A stretch of DNA of 64,000 nt, taken from contig JAFCMP010000554.1 in assembly GCA_017506865.1 (NCBI GenBank), positions 512,710-576,709 on the forward strand. Direction: 5' to 3'. Shown here piece by piece: positions 1-13,900 of the stretch. The stretch is from Tribonema minus (taxonomy: Eukaryota; Sar; Xanthophyceae; Tribonematales; Tribonemataceae). The notes under the pieces were generated by a model that searched no databases, had not been told where the DNA came from, and saw only the letters and a list, made by a program, of their open reading frames with translations. The position numbers were made by a program, and so were the translations under genes. The stretch's first letter is position 1, and every line of letters begins with the position of its first letter.

Positions 1-2037
1 CTGCCGCAGTGGCGCCCGAACCGGCTGAGACTATCACACTGGCACCCACGCCTGATGCGGTTGCCACTGCAAAGAGAAACGTCTCATACTACGAGGCACT
101 TGAGCCATCACACTCTGCCAGCGAGCAATTATATTGGAAGCAGGCATTCCACAAAGCAATGGCCGCACAGAGCCTCGTCACCAGCAACACCACTTGCCCT
201 GCTGGAGCTCCGTCCTCTAATTTCGAGGAGTGGATCATCTCTCAGACTCAGTCTGGCCGTATGAGCCATTTGACTGCAGCATCAGCAGCAGCAGCTGCAG
301 GACTGATCAACAGCCAGCCATTCAACGCCATACTATTGGCTACTACAACAGACGGCTTGGCGCAGGGGACCGCGACAGGCGGTATGACATCGTACGCCTT
401 CATCAACGGTCAGCCCGTCACCCTCTACGACATTATGGTCGTACCCACCAAGGGCTCCGCCAGCCTCTTTCCAGCACTCAAGGCCACCGGCAGCGGAGCG
501 GAAATCTCCTCAGCACTGCCAGACATTCGCCGACAGACATGCGTCCAGATGGCTCTCTTCTTCCCCTCCTGCAGTAACACTCAGAAGCGCTCCACTACCG
601 TCATCGACAACACCAACTCGCAACCTCACGCTGCGGGGTTCCAACTTCATCTGCGCAGCCTCACCTCAACCATTGGCATATGCTCGACTACGCCAATTCA
701 AAAGGCGTGGGAGGCACCCACTCGCCCCACAACAACCATGGCATTATTTGGCCTGGATATGCCTGTGTTAATGGCATGGGAGCAGATAATATTGGGGGGT
801 ACATGCAGCCAGTTCCACATGAGCTCTTAACTCCACCTGCAACTCAGAGTCTATGCATGTCTGGCATTGCAGCTTACCTACGCGCGGCCGCGGCGGTGGA
901 CAGCAGCGCACGCCTGCAATCGATTTTCCGCCCAGGAGCGGCCACTCAGCAGGGAGGACCGGCCCGAGGACTCACGCCTACTAGTACTTCACAGAGGATG
1001 TAGGGTCAATTGCGGCTGCCGGAGGACCACCAGCCAGAGGGGGCAATGCCACATGGCCGGAGAATCAGCAGCAAGAGGGGGCCTCGTCAAGTTGGTGCTA
1101 CCCCAGGCCTCATTTTGGCCTGAGAGGGGGTACATTGGAGTCTTCAGCTTTAAGTTAGCTTTCCCATTTGCAGATTTTCTTGCAATCTTTCTTTGCGCAC
1201 AGCCACAAGGCGTAGTCACAGGCGACACATCAGACACTTAGTTGCAGCCCTCAATTCAGCCTGAGAGGGGGTGTTGGAAACCACAGGCTTTCTATGTCTG
1301 CACCAGTAGCCTAAGGTTAAGCCGAGGAGCTTCAGTCCCCTGGTGAGGAGCTTCAGACTCCCCAGGACATGACTGGCTCTACTGCCAGTAGATCTACCGT
1401 GCCTTGCCTGGACCTGTGCTTAATATTCACTTCGCGCTTTACAGCATATCAGACTTCTCTCCAGTCTGCACTCTGTCTCCTCTCCGGACTTGTTCCAAGC
1501 ATCCTACTTTCCAACATAAGCCTACTTGTATGTTGTGATGCACCGACCTTTGCAAAACAAACTGACTCACCAGCCAATGTTGGCCCTAGTACAGCTACTG
1601 TCAGAGTCCATGCAAGGCATTGCATCAAAGAGGTGCTTGTGGGCCGTCTCTCAGTCAGAGAAATAAGCTGTTGCTATTGTCACAGTCTGCTGTACCACAC
1701 GAGACCAGAGCTCTTGTGGATACGGCAACACCAGTCAGCAGTCGGCACTGCTGCAAGTCTGCTCAAGTGAACAAGCGCAGCGAGCAATGCGAGCGGCGAG
1801 GGCCGCTGCTGCCAGGGGACCAGGTGCTGGCAGAGGCCGCGGAGGTCATGGGGCTGGCAGGGCTACATAAAGGATCTGTCAGTGCTGGCAGAGGTCATCA
1901 GACGACACCACCATTTGGCAAATCTTGACTGGGCATACATTCTATGCATTGGCACAACTATACCCTGCACTCTCAGTATTTCTTGCTAAATTTAGAGGAA
2001 GTCTACTTACTTAAGGTTTTGAATAAATGAATTCCCA
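1..2037 (+). mobile_element. Ty1/copia-type LTR retrotransposon fossil, 3' part
   Basis: A decayed copia-type element that enters from outside the left edge. Around 220-510 the translation keeps the outline of a copia aspartic protease region: a WII start, an SHLT-like stretch, then NGQPVTLYDIMVVP, which matches the usual NG...L.DVLYVP pattern. A purine tract at 1263-1271 directly precedes a TGTTGGAAA start, the usual arrangement of polypurine tract and 3' LTR. The element is broken, with many breaks, and is much shorter than a complete copy, so it is old. The right end is uncertain because the other LTR is outside the window. Family assignment rests on the protease pattern and on the tract/LTR junction. 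Confidence 0.6.
1272..2037 (+). repeat. Putative 3' LTR of the copia fossil
   Basis: Starts TGTTGGAAAC right after a purine tract, typical of copia LTRs. An AATAAA lies at about 2023. The end is a guess: no second LTR is available for comparison and no target duplication could be identified. Confidence 0.4.
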
Positions 2038-2736
2038 TACATATTATTCAAGTGCACATCGATTCATTACCACTAGTGAGGGGCCATCACAGCAGATGAT
2101 GCAGCGGCTACAGTGGGGCAACGTAAAAGAGCGAGTCCGTCCCGCCAGACTCACCGCTCAGACTGCTCTTATCTTGTGCTTGCGACTGCTCATATATAGA
2201 GCGTTCTTGAATTAGCAATCACTGTACTGTCGCATTCTGTTTGGTGAACACCTTGTTACCAGCTGAATATGTTTACTTGGGTGCTGCTTGACTGGTTAGT
2301 GCTGCCGAGCAACTCTGTACCCTGCATCGATTTGCACAGGTTGTATGTAGGTGGCTACCATGGTGCAAACCTTCCGTTTTCTGTGCCTCTTGTTGGACCC
2401 CACGTCCTGGCTTCACTACGTGCAGAATTGCACAAACATTTCATGCTTTACTTCAGACTACAAACTTCAAAATACCATTGCCAAACACGGTCACACGCTC
2501 GCTACACTGCACCTAAAACGTCCAACCATTTGCTGCTGAGAGGCAGGTATCCTTCCGCAGGCAGAGTCATCAACGGTCGTCAACGGTCGACATATTGCAC
2601 TCTGTGAGATTGATCCTGGGCTGAAGTACACACTATCGTACGAGGCGAAGCAGAGGATGAAGAGAACCAAAGCACAACTGGTGCATGTCAGCCATGCATG
2701 TGCAGACAGAGAGCAAACTTGGATTTGCGTAAAATT

Positions 2737-4952
2737 TCACTTACGGTGATGTGCTAGTCGATTCAATGTCTCTCTAAGAGCTGCAGCAGGAGGGCTGTGA
2801 AAATCATGGTTGGCATCAAGACCAAATGTACAGGTGCTGGTCGGGAGCCTGCTGGACTATCATGGTAGAATGCCCGACATCGGCAGTTGTTTCTATGGTT
2901 CGTTTTCGTAAGTCACTGATGTGGTAGTTTCTCAATATCTTGACCTACAACGAGCACCTAGCAGTGAGCATCACACAGATTCTGAGGTTGCTCACCTGGA
3001 TCTTGAATTTCTGGCGAAAGTTCCGCGAGTGCAGAGGAAGGCGACTGCGAGCCCACACGAACCGAAGAAACTGCCCCCTGTCTTTGCTGCTGTATGCCTC
3101 CAGCACCCGCCAGAGAGATGTGATGTGCGCATCATGAGGTGATACGCCCTCATCATACTCTGTGTTTGCGCGCAGCAGTGCTATATCAACACCACCATCA
3201 CAGCCGCACACTTGAGTTTGCAGCTCAGCACCAGTGAGCAATGACAAGGCTGCAGCAGGCACTATGGAGGCCAGTCCCCGGCGCACAGCTGCAGCTCCAT
3301 CGGCACCTCTCAATAGTTGTGCGCTGACAGCCATGGCAAATATGCGAGGCAAGGCAGGACTGCTGACGGCAGAGATTTGATTGCCCCATGGAATAACCTC
3401 CTGGTCACCATCTCCAGCACGAAATGGCGGTGTCTGCGCATCACACACACAATGTACAAGTACACAGCATTAGAACAGGGGCCCGATCTCTGTGTCTGCT
3501 GCTGTGCAGTACCAGAGCTGGTTTATTGAGCGGCGCCTACACACCATGTGGCATGTGAACTTCGTGAAGGCATAAATAAGCTAGCTAGCTGATGAACTTT
3601 GTGAAGGCAAAAATAAGCTAGCTAGCTGATGGTGTTGTCAATGTCTGCTGCCGGAGTGCAGCACATGCAATGATTTGCCACAAGTGCTATTGCGTGTACG
3701 CGTCAAGTATGAGCAATGAGACCTCACAGTAAGGCGAGCCTGCCATGAAACTTACCCATTCTAAGTCAAGCAGGACTTGCTCCCCGTCCTCCCCATTTGC
3801 AGCACGGGCCCTCACATGCGGCACCATGGCGCCTAGTGTTTTGTCGAGAGCTGCAACATCTCCATGGTGAAGTGGCTCGCCAACAAGCATTTTCCACAGT
3901 GGACCGCACAGAGGCCATGGAGCCTCCACTCCGCAACGGATGCCAACACCAAGCATCTGCCCCAAGAAGTGCAAGGCAGAAAGATGCCGTGCCTCTGTGG
4001 CCCCCTCTGCAACCGCAAACGTAGCATCGCCCTCGCAAGCACGCACTTGGCACAGCAGAGGCAGCACGCACAACGAAGATGCCTCTTGACTTTCGTGCGT
4101 GGCTGGTGGTGGTGTGAAGGGTGCACTTGTGGCAGTCAACTCCTCCGCAAGTTGTGTGAATGTCTCACGGTAGGGGCCACCATAGTCATCCACGCCCTCT
4201 CCCTCAAACCGAACCTTGAAAGTGCGAGCCTGGCCATCATCCATAGGGTGTGAATACCCCATGCGAAGCCGTTCGGCACCAAGTGGCTGCAATTGCTCAC
4301 GCAACTGCCCGAACAGAGATGTCTGAAGACGTGTCACATCACAGGAACTGGAGGCCCCAACAGCCGCACGTGGGCGGTTAAGACTGACGTGCAGCAGTGC
4401 GTCTGGGTAGTCGTAGTCATCGTCAGTTTTCCCTGCAGGGCTGACAGTGGCATCAATGCAATGCCGCAGAAGCGTCTCCTTTGTCGCCAAAAAGATGCTG
4501 CGGCGCAAACAAGACAGTAGCGGTCCTAGATGTCCTTGCTGCCACATGCTGGCGCCATTGCAGGACTGCTGGCATGTGGAACCACCGCTTGTTGCAGGGG
4601 CTGCAATTCCATCATGAGCTGCATGGAGGTCGCAGTAGGGCAAAATGCGGATGATGCCGTGATTCAGGCGCCGCAGCAGACACGCTCGGCACAAGGCTGC
4701 AAGTGCCGATGGCGGCTCCCGTGTGTGCATGTCTCCAGGTGCGCCCAGCAAAGGTGCCCACATGTCTTGTGTGAAAGCGGCACGTAACACATGTGGTGTG
4801 AGGGCGAATGGCGACATGTTGCTGGAGTCTGCCAGCTCATTGACGGCATGCACCAAGCATGCATCCATCTCCACTGTCCACGACGGGCAGTCCGCCAATG
4901 CTGAAAAGTCCTCGAGTGAAATCCGAGCGGACAGAATCTGTTCAGGGACATC
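2737..4952 (-). CDS. HECT ligase exons 13-15: catalytic HECT domain
   Basis: Exon 13 (4952-3756) holds the N-lobe: FKVRFEGEGVDDYGGPYRE is the classic V.F.GE.G.D.GG..RE signature, and LHFLGQMLGVGIRCG follows. Exon 14 (3433-2996) gives VRRGLASIVP, LSLLTGAELQTQVCG, SLWRVLEAYSSKDRGQFLRF and SRLP, matching the C-lobe. Exon 15 (2856-2737) was found from the acceptor GATAG and carries LPTSTCTFGL with the catalytic Cys at about residue 4439 (codon 2830-2832), then 30 residues to the stop, normal for HECT proteins. The active-site context is TCTF rather than the usual TCF. The alternative end, splicing at the GTAAGT beside the stop, is less likely. Confidence 0.9.
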
Positions 4953-7900
4953 CTGCATAAAGAGCACAAAGAGGGACCATAACCCATGAAAGAAAGGGTT
5001 TGTCAGCAGCTGTCATCGCAATGCAGCAATTTGTGTGGGTCAAAATCAAATCCTCTGTGTGTTGTCCGTAGCAGCGGTACCGGCAATGACATTCACTGAT
5101 GTATGACCAGGATTGAGATTGCTCTCGTACATGTATAGATTGCATACTGCAATATTATATAATGCGTAACTCACTACATCTACACACTGTATGCACACAT
5201 GCTGTATATAGCATGCTTGGCTGCAGCCATGCAATTCGTGCGATGAACACAGCAGATGTGCACCCAGCGTCTTCTCACAACACACAGCAAGTAGGCATTA
5301 TTAATTTGAAAAGCCCCTGCTCGTTGTGGCCTCTCTGAGATAAGTCAACAGCAGTGTGCAGCGGAACAGCTTTGCAGGTACGTACGTCCCTTCAGTGCAT
5401 AAGTCAGCCTTCTACATGGTGCGCATTAACAATATCCATGTCATAAGGTGAGCTAAAAATACAACAATCTTGTGGTTGGTGCCCATGACACGCAATCCAT
5501 GGCTGTTGCTGTTTGCAGCGACAAGAACCGCACGCCAGATGCATGCACTGCAAAGACGTCGTGTTACACATGCCCTGCTTGACTGCATCAGCAGCATGCT
5601 TTCAGCGCTGCATGAGGTCTCCCTCTCATGTTCTGTTGTGTCAGATCGCCTTCACTTTTGCTGAAAACAGTTGCTAATGGGGTAGGCCGAAAGAGTGAAG
5701 AACTACAAACATTGACACGAGAGCCATACATGGAGCTAGATGCGGATACAGCCGCACATCAGACCGCATACCTCTGAATTCATACATATGCATGTCCATA
5801 CTACAAAAACGGCCAGTCTTGGCCTTGTGCACCATAGCAGTAGAAATGCGGAAAGCATTCAAACGTCACAAGCTGTTCCAGCAATCTGCAACTGATCATG
5901 CTTACCTCCAGGACCGGCACTGTCTGGACATCTCCGCCCGCAATGAACAACCCTGATGACTGGCCTGCAGCAATTTCCTCTGCTGTGAAGAACCATGCAC
6001 CTGGTTCACCGTCAATGTGTAGCCATACCTCGCCGTCATGAGCACCCACCACCACCGCATTGCCTCGAGGTGTGCGTACACGAGCACCAGCACGCAGACT
6101 GTGCGCTTTGCTCACATTCCTGCTGTGAGTGAGCGCAGCATCTATGGCAGATGTGCATGTGTCGAACAACAGCTCGTAGCCCTCAGCAGTACTGTGCCAC
6201 GAACTTCGACCCTCAGTCCATGTCCTGCACGTGGCAACAACATAAGTGGAAGAGGTTTATTGCTGCTGCAAAGGGTAACTAACTCACTGCAACAAATGAG
6301 CGTGTGGCAGTAAACATGCGAGCACTCAGCACAATAGTGCAGCTCTGCGTGCACATTGCCAAGAAAGCATAAGTGTGAATGAAGGACATACCAGTAGTCA
6401 TGCCATGCCCGCTCCAGCAGTCTGCTCGGCAATGGCGCCCTTGCTAGCATATGCTCCACGGTCACAGCCATGTCAGTTATGTCATCTGGTCCAGTGCTGG
6501 ATGGCGACTCAGAGACAACCACACCAGCACCCGCGCACTGGAAAGCAGAGGGCAGCAGTGACACACGCTGGCCCTGCGAGCACGAAGAACGCATAGACAG
6601 CGTGAGATGAGACACAACTGTGGAACGAGACATGGGACATTTGACATTTGCTGAAGAGTTCTGGCAACATGTGATGCCTTTGGCAACTTTACCATTGTCT
6701 TGTCCAACCATCAAATTCAACAGTCACCGTGCATCGTTGTTTATGCGTCGTAGGGATGATTCATGCCACAGACCAGCACCGGAGGCCTGTAACTCAACCT
6801 TAATGCAAACAGCACAAGGTGACAATAGCCTTGTCTTAACGCAGGTGTTTTTACCAGGGTTGGTCTCGCACATCATGAAGCATTATGCTGTCTCACCTGG
6901 TTGTAGAACGCCACCGCAGGATACAACTCGCCCCTGAGACCAGCGAAAGCAACACCCAGGTCCCTGCCGTTTTTGCTGAATGCCAACGTGCCACGCTGCA
7001 TGTCGAGCGTTACGCCAATCACATCGCCGCGGCCAAAGCGTTCGCCGTAGGCTCTGATCTTGGTGCGTCCATGATACAGTGCCCTGTCTCCGATGAACCC
7101 CCATCCGAACTCATCGCCCCCAAGGAAGGTGCTGACATCTACGCCATGCGCAGCCACGCCCACAAACAAGTATGGCGTGGCCGTGTCATCAATGCGCACT
7201 TGCCAGCGGTTTACGCCGCATACAAGCGCCTCACTCCCCAGTACTGTGGTCCACGCCTCATTGCACTTGTATGCTGCGCCAAGGCCATCACTCCGGGAAA
7301 TGACCACTGCTGGGCTTGTGACAGCTGCATCAAACCGAAAAGCTGGCGCGCTAGCCTGGACAGTGCTGGTGGTGCTGTCACTCCAGGGGGAGGGTGTGGC
7401 GGTCGCCGGGTGCAAGGCACGCACGCGGAAGGCGTATGCGGCAGCAGAAGTTGGCACAGTCACTGCACACGTCTTCTTTCTGCCGCAGTAGATGACGCGA
7501 AACTGCAGTTCGGCAGCCGGCGACAGAAGCGGCGATGCCATTTGCACTTCATATATGGCGTATGCTGCCATGTTCGGCGGCAAGTGCTCCACAGTGCCCT
7601 GGCAGCAGCAGGTCGGAACAGCGCAATTGATTCATGTGTTGTTTCATGTAATTTGATGTCACATAAACGTTGAAATTGCCTCTTTCAAGAGAAGGACATG
7701 TGCAGACAAATCAGAAAGACGCGGTTGCAACATTCATACCTGCTTGAGGCAGACTGCCTGCCAGGTCACAGTGATGCTCGTGCCGCTTTCCACGCTGCAA
7801 TAAGTCATGTTGCTGCCGTCCTCTGCTGCTGTCGTAGCCAAATTTGGTGCCCTCATTTGAGCAAGAGCGAGGGTGGCAAGGCCATTGCTGCCCAAGTGCC

Positions 7901-10900
7901 GTGCCAGCTGCTGGTACTGCTGCTTTTGGCATTTGGCAAATGTGTCCACGAGCTGTGTCACAGCCACATACAAGTCAGCCATAGCCTGAGGCAGAGGAGA
8001 AGCAGAATAAAGCTAGATTTCAGGTTCGTGTGGAGGGTGTTGGCGTTTTTGCTAGCGCAGAAGTGCCCAGCAGGAACAAGGATGTGGTCGCTTGCTCGCA
8101 TGCTGAGTGAGCGCGGCTGCTGATCACAGCAAGGCAGGCCAGGCGAGCGAAACCATGCAATCTCCAAATGGCAGGTCAGCTGATCACACTGGTGAGCCTG
8201 AACACCCTGCCATGATATTTGTGACTGGACGAAATAGCATGCATAACGTCTACTATTGGCACCAAATGTCAAAACAAACAATGCTCGGCGACCCAGTTGA
8301 ACGATGAACTTGTACTGGAGCAGTTGGTGGTTGTTAGAAGTGCAGTTTGACGCCTCTAACCTGCAGATAGCCCGTGTAGAACACTCGCCCCTGCCGTCGC
8401 TCCACCACTGTACGCCGTTGTAAACGCCAGCGAATCACCGTCATGTCCAGATTTTGCTCTACTGCCCTTTCCATGCCGACAAGGCTCGGGCAGTATCCGG
8501 TTGTGTTGCCATTGACGGTTCTGGTGCGTTCACCCTTGCCACCCTCAGGTGTTGCTCCCATAAGCGAAACCTGCAAGGCAGCCCGCCACCGCCTTGCAAT
8601 AGCTGCCAAGGCGCGCATTGCAACCTCCTGCACACAGGCAAGATGTTGCACAAAAATGAGTCGCCATTGAGACATGAACAAATGAGGATCATGAAGCATC
8701 ATGCCTTTGTGGCGTCGGTGTACAATGCAGTCAAATGCGTGGTGGCATTGGTCTGGGTAACTTTATTATGTGTTAGACGAGCATGACAAACCAGCATTGC
8801 GCGATAAGCCTATCACCAAATACTGGTATGTGGGATTTCTCATACCTTGACTGGAAGATTGACACTCTGGAGGCAAAGCGCCAGACGCTTGAAAGCAGTC
8901 TCTGACAGAGCAGGTGTGCACTCACAGTCAGCTGAGAGGAGAGCATTCAGCTCCCTGCAAAAAAACACCCAACATGCAGTCAGATGAGTTTCAGCACCAC
9001 ACACATGAATGCGGATGTCGTGCAAATGTTGCATCGCACAGAAATAAATACAAGCAATTCATTCTTTGCATGATCACTGCCGAGTGATGCCACTGCTCAG
9101 ACATCATGCCATCTGCTGCAATAAGTAGCGCAGTTGCACAACTGAGCTACAAAAAGATGTTGCCATCTCAACAACCGCTCGCATGAATACAGTAGCAAGC
9201 ATCGTCACAAACTCACCATTGTGCAAGTTCGACATTGGGTTGCTCCAAAGCCTGCTCGTCTGTGAAGCATGTGTCCCTGGCTCCCCATGGTACATCACCA
9301 TATTCTTGCATCAGTGCTGCTGATGAAAGATCACCCAGCAATGCTCGCGTCACCGCCGCACCGACGCCTGCGTCATCACACTTGCTTGACGTCTGTTCAC
9401 CATTTTCCAACTGGCAACCAGCGTACGCTGCAGCATTGGCTTCTAGCTGCAACTGGTAAAGCAATGCTTGACGCATGATGGCCAGTGCACTAGGCCGATG
9501 TCCTGTCCACGGGGCCTGGTGCTCCATCAAATGGAGTTGCCGACCACGGTGGACAGTGAGTCGCAGCAATCGCACAACCTGCACCGCTGAGAGTGGCAGT
9601 GGCTTGGCACCATCACCTTTGGCCTGAGCGGAGTGTCTGTCATGGCACTTATAGTGCTGCAACAGCACACAGAGCAGCGCACACCGTGCGTGCAATATTG
9701 CCAGCGTTGTTTGCACCTGTGTCCAGCTGCATGCCAGTGCTGGCGCCCCCACCGTTGCAGATATCTGTGAGCAGATACAGTGTGAACACATCAGAGCAAT
9801 GCGCATGGCGAGTGTTTTTGGCACGAAGGTATTCAAACATATGCCAAATCCAGCACTAATTGGCCAAGTGTAGAATTGGCAGAGGATGCCAACACCAGCA
9901 CTAAGCAAGTGCGGAGAGTCGATTGGAAGTGCAATTTTCTAGCCTCAACAAAAAACTGGTGCACGTCAACGATGCAGCATCGGGCGCTCCATCATGCGCA
10001 GCCTGTTTCTCACCTGCTTCTCTGCGGCTTTGAACCATGTGCACATACCATTTGCACCGGAGCCACCACCTTGGCTACTTGCGGCATCACCAAAGAACGC
10101 CTTATCCTCTGCATACACGGCCTCTACTCCACCGTGCTGCTCAGACTGGCGGCTGTCGATGGTGCATGCGATGCGTGTATGTGCTGGTGATGCCAAGCCA
10201 CTGCTGTCTGTGTGCCTTGTCTGGTGCTGCAGGTGGTGGTGCTGCGAGCGCTGCTGGGCGTTGTCATCAGAGTTGTCATCATTGTAGATGATGCTGCTCA
10301 GCGCCCGCAGATATGCACCCTCGCTGGAAAGCGCATCCAAAGGCCGCAGAGAGCTGTGCACAGCAGAAGAATAGCGCTGACGATCGCTAGCACCGTCTAT
10401 ATCATCCCCGACTCCAAGTCCGCTGTTGCTGGCGGTTTGGCTGGCATCTCTGTCGCTGCTGTAATGGCGGAGGCGCCCATCACCATGCCCGCCATCGTCC
10501 ACCTGAGTACTGGGCGTTTGCAGCCCACTCTGATGCTCGGAGCAGTCATCTCCTACATCAAGGCTGAGCTGCCGCAGCTGCTCATCATCAGCAGACTCGT
10601 CCGCGTCCACACCTTGTATGTTGATGGAGCTGCTAGAGGAGGGCGCGTCACTGCTGCCAGATGTGCTATCATTAGATCTGCCAACTTGCGCTGTGGATTC
10701 AGCAACACCAGCACGAGCGGAGTTCTGCGACAGATGCGGGCTGCTTAGGGCATCCAAATGGTCCACGATCCAGGTTGATGCCGCCACCACATTGAGCCCA
10801 TTTTGTCGCAGAGCGCGCGCACACCACTCATGTGGGAAGCCGATCACTGCAAGCTGCTCCACCAGCTCCGCTGGCACATCATCGAGCGAGGTCAGCTCCG

Positions 10901-13900
10901 CTGTGTGCGATGGTTCCGCACTGCTGCTGCTGCTGCTGCGGCTGCTGCTTGTGGGCAGAGGCACAAGGCTGCTGTGGCACTGCGCCACCCCTGCCGAGTC
11001 ATTGGAGAGGGGCCTGGGTGTTGACATGGGACTTCCGGTATCACGTCTAGCACCTGGTGTTCCCTGAACCGGCCTGTCGTTGTCATTCACGTTGGTGAGG
11101 GCGGTTTGAAATGCCACCATGAATGCCTGGCCACACTCTGCCCTGGGCAGCTCGCCTGCCATGTCCTTGCAGGAACCGCTGTGCAATCTGAAGACTTGCT
11201 CATCCAGCACCGCCGCAGCCACCTCTGCGTGATCAAGCGCTATGAACGTGCCTGTGCCATCGCATGTCAACGCGATGGCTGCAAGGGTCTCCATAAGCCT
11301 ACCAGCAGCTCCTGCAGTCAGCACTGCCTGCAGGTATGTAGGGTCTGTGTGCATCATCTCATGCAACATACGACTGATGGCAGCACGCGCACGAAGGTGT
11401 ACAGCAACCACCATGCCATCAGACCCTGCATCAACCTTTTCTGGCGCTGCAGACAAAATCGTCTGAGCCAGCTCTGCAATGGTTTGAGGCTGCAGCACCA
11501 GCGACCGCCAGGCCGGAGCTTTATGGCTTGACTGGCCGCAGCGCAAGGGCTCGATACGGTGAGCTGCTGCATCAAGACATGTGATGCGCAGCACACGCAA
11601 TGTCTCCCAAGAAAGGAGCACAACTGTTGCGCGTTGCGCGTCAGAGTGCAAGATGGTGCTTTTCTCTCCTATGTCGTCTGGATCAAGAGCTGATGCGACG
11701 CCCACTTTTGCCCCAGGGATGACACAGTGAGAGTGTCCCCCAATTAGTTGTATTGCTCCAAGCATGACAGCAATGGTGCCTGTGTGCTCGGCAGCAGCCA
11801 CAGGTACACCCGCAAGGAACGGCTCCAGGGCAGCAGTGAGGGCAGAGGAAACGTACACCCGCCACGTCCTCACAGCACTCAGAGCTTTCAATAGTCGAAC
11901 CAACTCTGCCGCATATATGCTGGACTCAAAAGCGGTTGGCATCAATCCCGCTCCAGGAGCATGAAGCGAAGGAGACGGCAACCTGCTGCTGGTGGCACGG
12001 CGTGCCAGTGCTGCAGATCCTGCTAGCACGTGCTGCTGAAGTTGTCCAGCAGCCATAAGCCCGCCTGCGGGTTCAACTTGTGCCGAGTTTGGGTGCATGA
12101 TACCAGCCTCCCCGCCAGCGTCAGCGGACGCGCTGCTTGTCCCCCATTGAGACAGGCCGACTAGCGACAGCAGGTGATTGATGAAACCTCGCCCGCCCAG
12201 GTGAGCAGGGTCCATGTGCGGAGCTAGAAGTGCCAGCATGCGTGCAGCAGATGTTCGGAGCCGTATGGTGGACCCTCCTAGTAATAGCGATAGCCACAAC
12301 TGTGCCCAGGGTGCCGCAGATATAGCTCCACGCAATTTGGTTGAAGCTGCTGCTGCAGCACATAGTGTAGCACTCAGCTGATGGCACATGGCATCAGGGC
12401 GTGGCTCTGCAGGAGGTGGGCCCGGCTCACAGATGATGCGGACATGTATAGGCGAAAGTGCTCTGGTGTACAGCCGTAGATGCGCCACCGCTCCCTGAAA
12501 GCCCTCAGTTGATGGTCTGGATGCTTCCGGTGTTGCATGAGCGGGGCGACCCACAAAGATTGGATGCGGCGCCTGCGCCGCAGTGCGGTGCGCAGAGGCT
12601 GTGGTGCGCTGTGAGTCAAGAGTACCATTCAGGTACAAGCGTATCTTTGCGCCTTCGTTGACGATGCACACATGCATCCACCTGTTCCAACACGCACAGA
12701 GCATCAACAGCATTTATTACAAGAGTCAGACTCACCAACTTGCAGCATGATACATGATGTGCTACATGTAGCTAGCTGATCATATCATGACACTCATGTG
12801 GCTCACCTGCCAGTTTGAACGGGCTCCTTGCTGGAGAACCGCTCCATAGCTGTATGACCAGAAGGCCCCCCAAAGCAGACCTCAAGGCGACAGGCTGTTC
12901 CGTCTCCAGCTCGCACCAATGAAAGCCCAGGTAGCCTTTCTCCGCCAGCACCACGCGTCAGCACTGTGCCCACTTCCCTGCCCGCAGCATGGCCACCACT
13001 TTCGCACTGCCTTGCCAGCAGTAGCCAGCAGCAGATGGAGAAGTCCATGCCAGTACCGCAAGGGTTGCTGAGTAGCTCTTTTGCTGGAAATGCTATGCCG
13101 TCATGATTGCTGAGGAACGGTTTTGGACGCCCAATGAGCTCCTGGCAGCGGCGCCGATGGCCGGGAGCTGCCATTGCTGTTGAAGGTGAAGGCACTCCCA
13201 GTTCAAATGTGAGGGAGGGCATGTGCATAGCTGCGTTCTGATGTGCCCAGACATCACTGTCGGAAATGGCACCAGTAGTTGGTGGCACGGCCTCCGCCAC
13301 AGCAGAAATCTGATAAGCATGTACCAACGCCTCGTGAAGTGCTGGAAGCGCATCGCTACTTGCACCACAGGCTGTTTCCGGCTGCAGTACCAGCAGTCGC
13401 AGTGTTGCCCATGCAGCCAGCCGGCAGTCCTGTATAGCTGCTTTGTTGGCACTGCCCTTGATTGCATTGGGCATCGGCATTGCTGATCTGACAGGCCTCG
13501 ATGGGCCACTTCTCGCATCTGAGGGCAATGGCGGGGGCAGTGAGAGCTGTGCAGCCTCCAGATACGTGTCCAGCTGTCTGAGGATGCTGTGCAGTGTGGA
13601 AACTGAACTGTTGTGTAGTGCAGCATTGCTGCCGCTCGCTGTACAATGCCTGGCACTGAGTGCATCCAAGGCGATGAGCGCAGTACGGCAGTCCAGCTGA
13701 CTTGAGCTTTGGCTTTGCATGACTGGCTCAACTGCGGCTGACACAATGTCCTTGAGAAGGCACAATAGCGCAAACTGCAGCCCCTGTGCAGCGTGATCGA
13801 TGCCAGTTGAGATCTGCACACCTGTTGTGCAAAGATCAGAGGTGATAGATCCACCAATCGCGCAAAACCCGTGCAGCGCCGGCGGCAGTGGACACAGGAA

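Noticed and set aside
6885-7673. 262-codon plus-strand frame opposite the SPRY exon
   Set aside because: Shadow of exon 10: the minus strand gives a clear SPRY domain with matching splice phases, while the plus frame has no recognisable feature.
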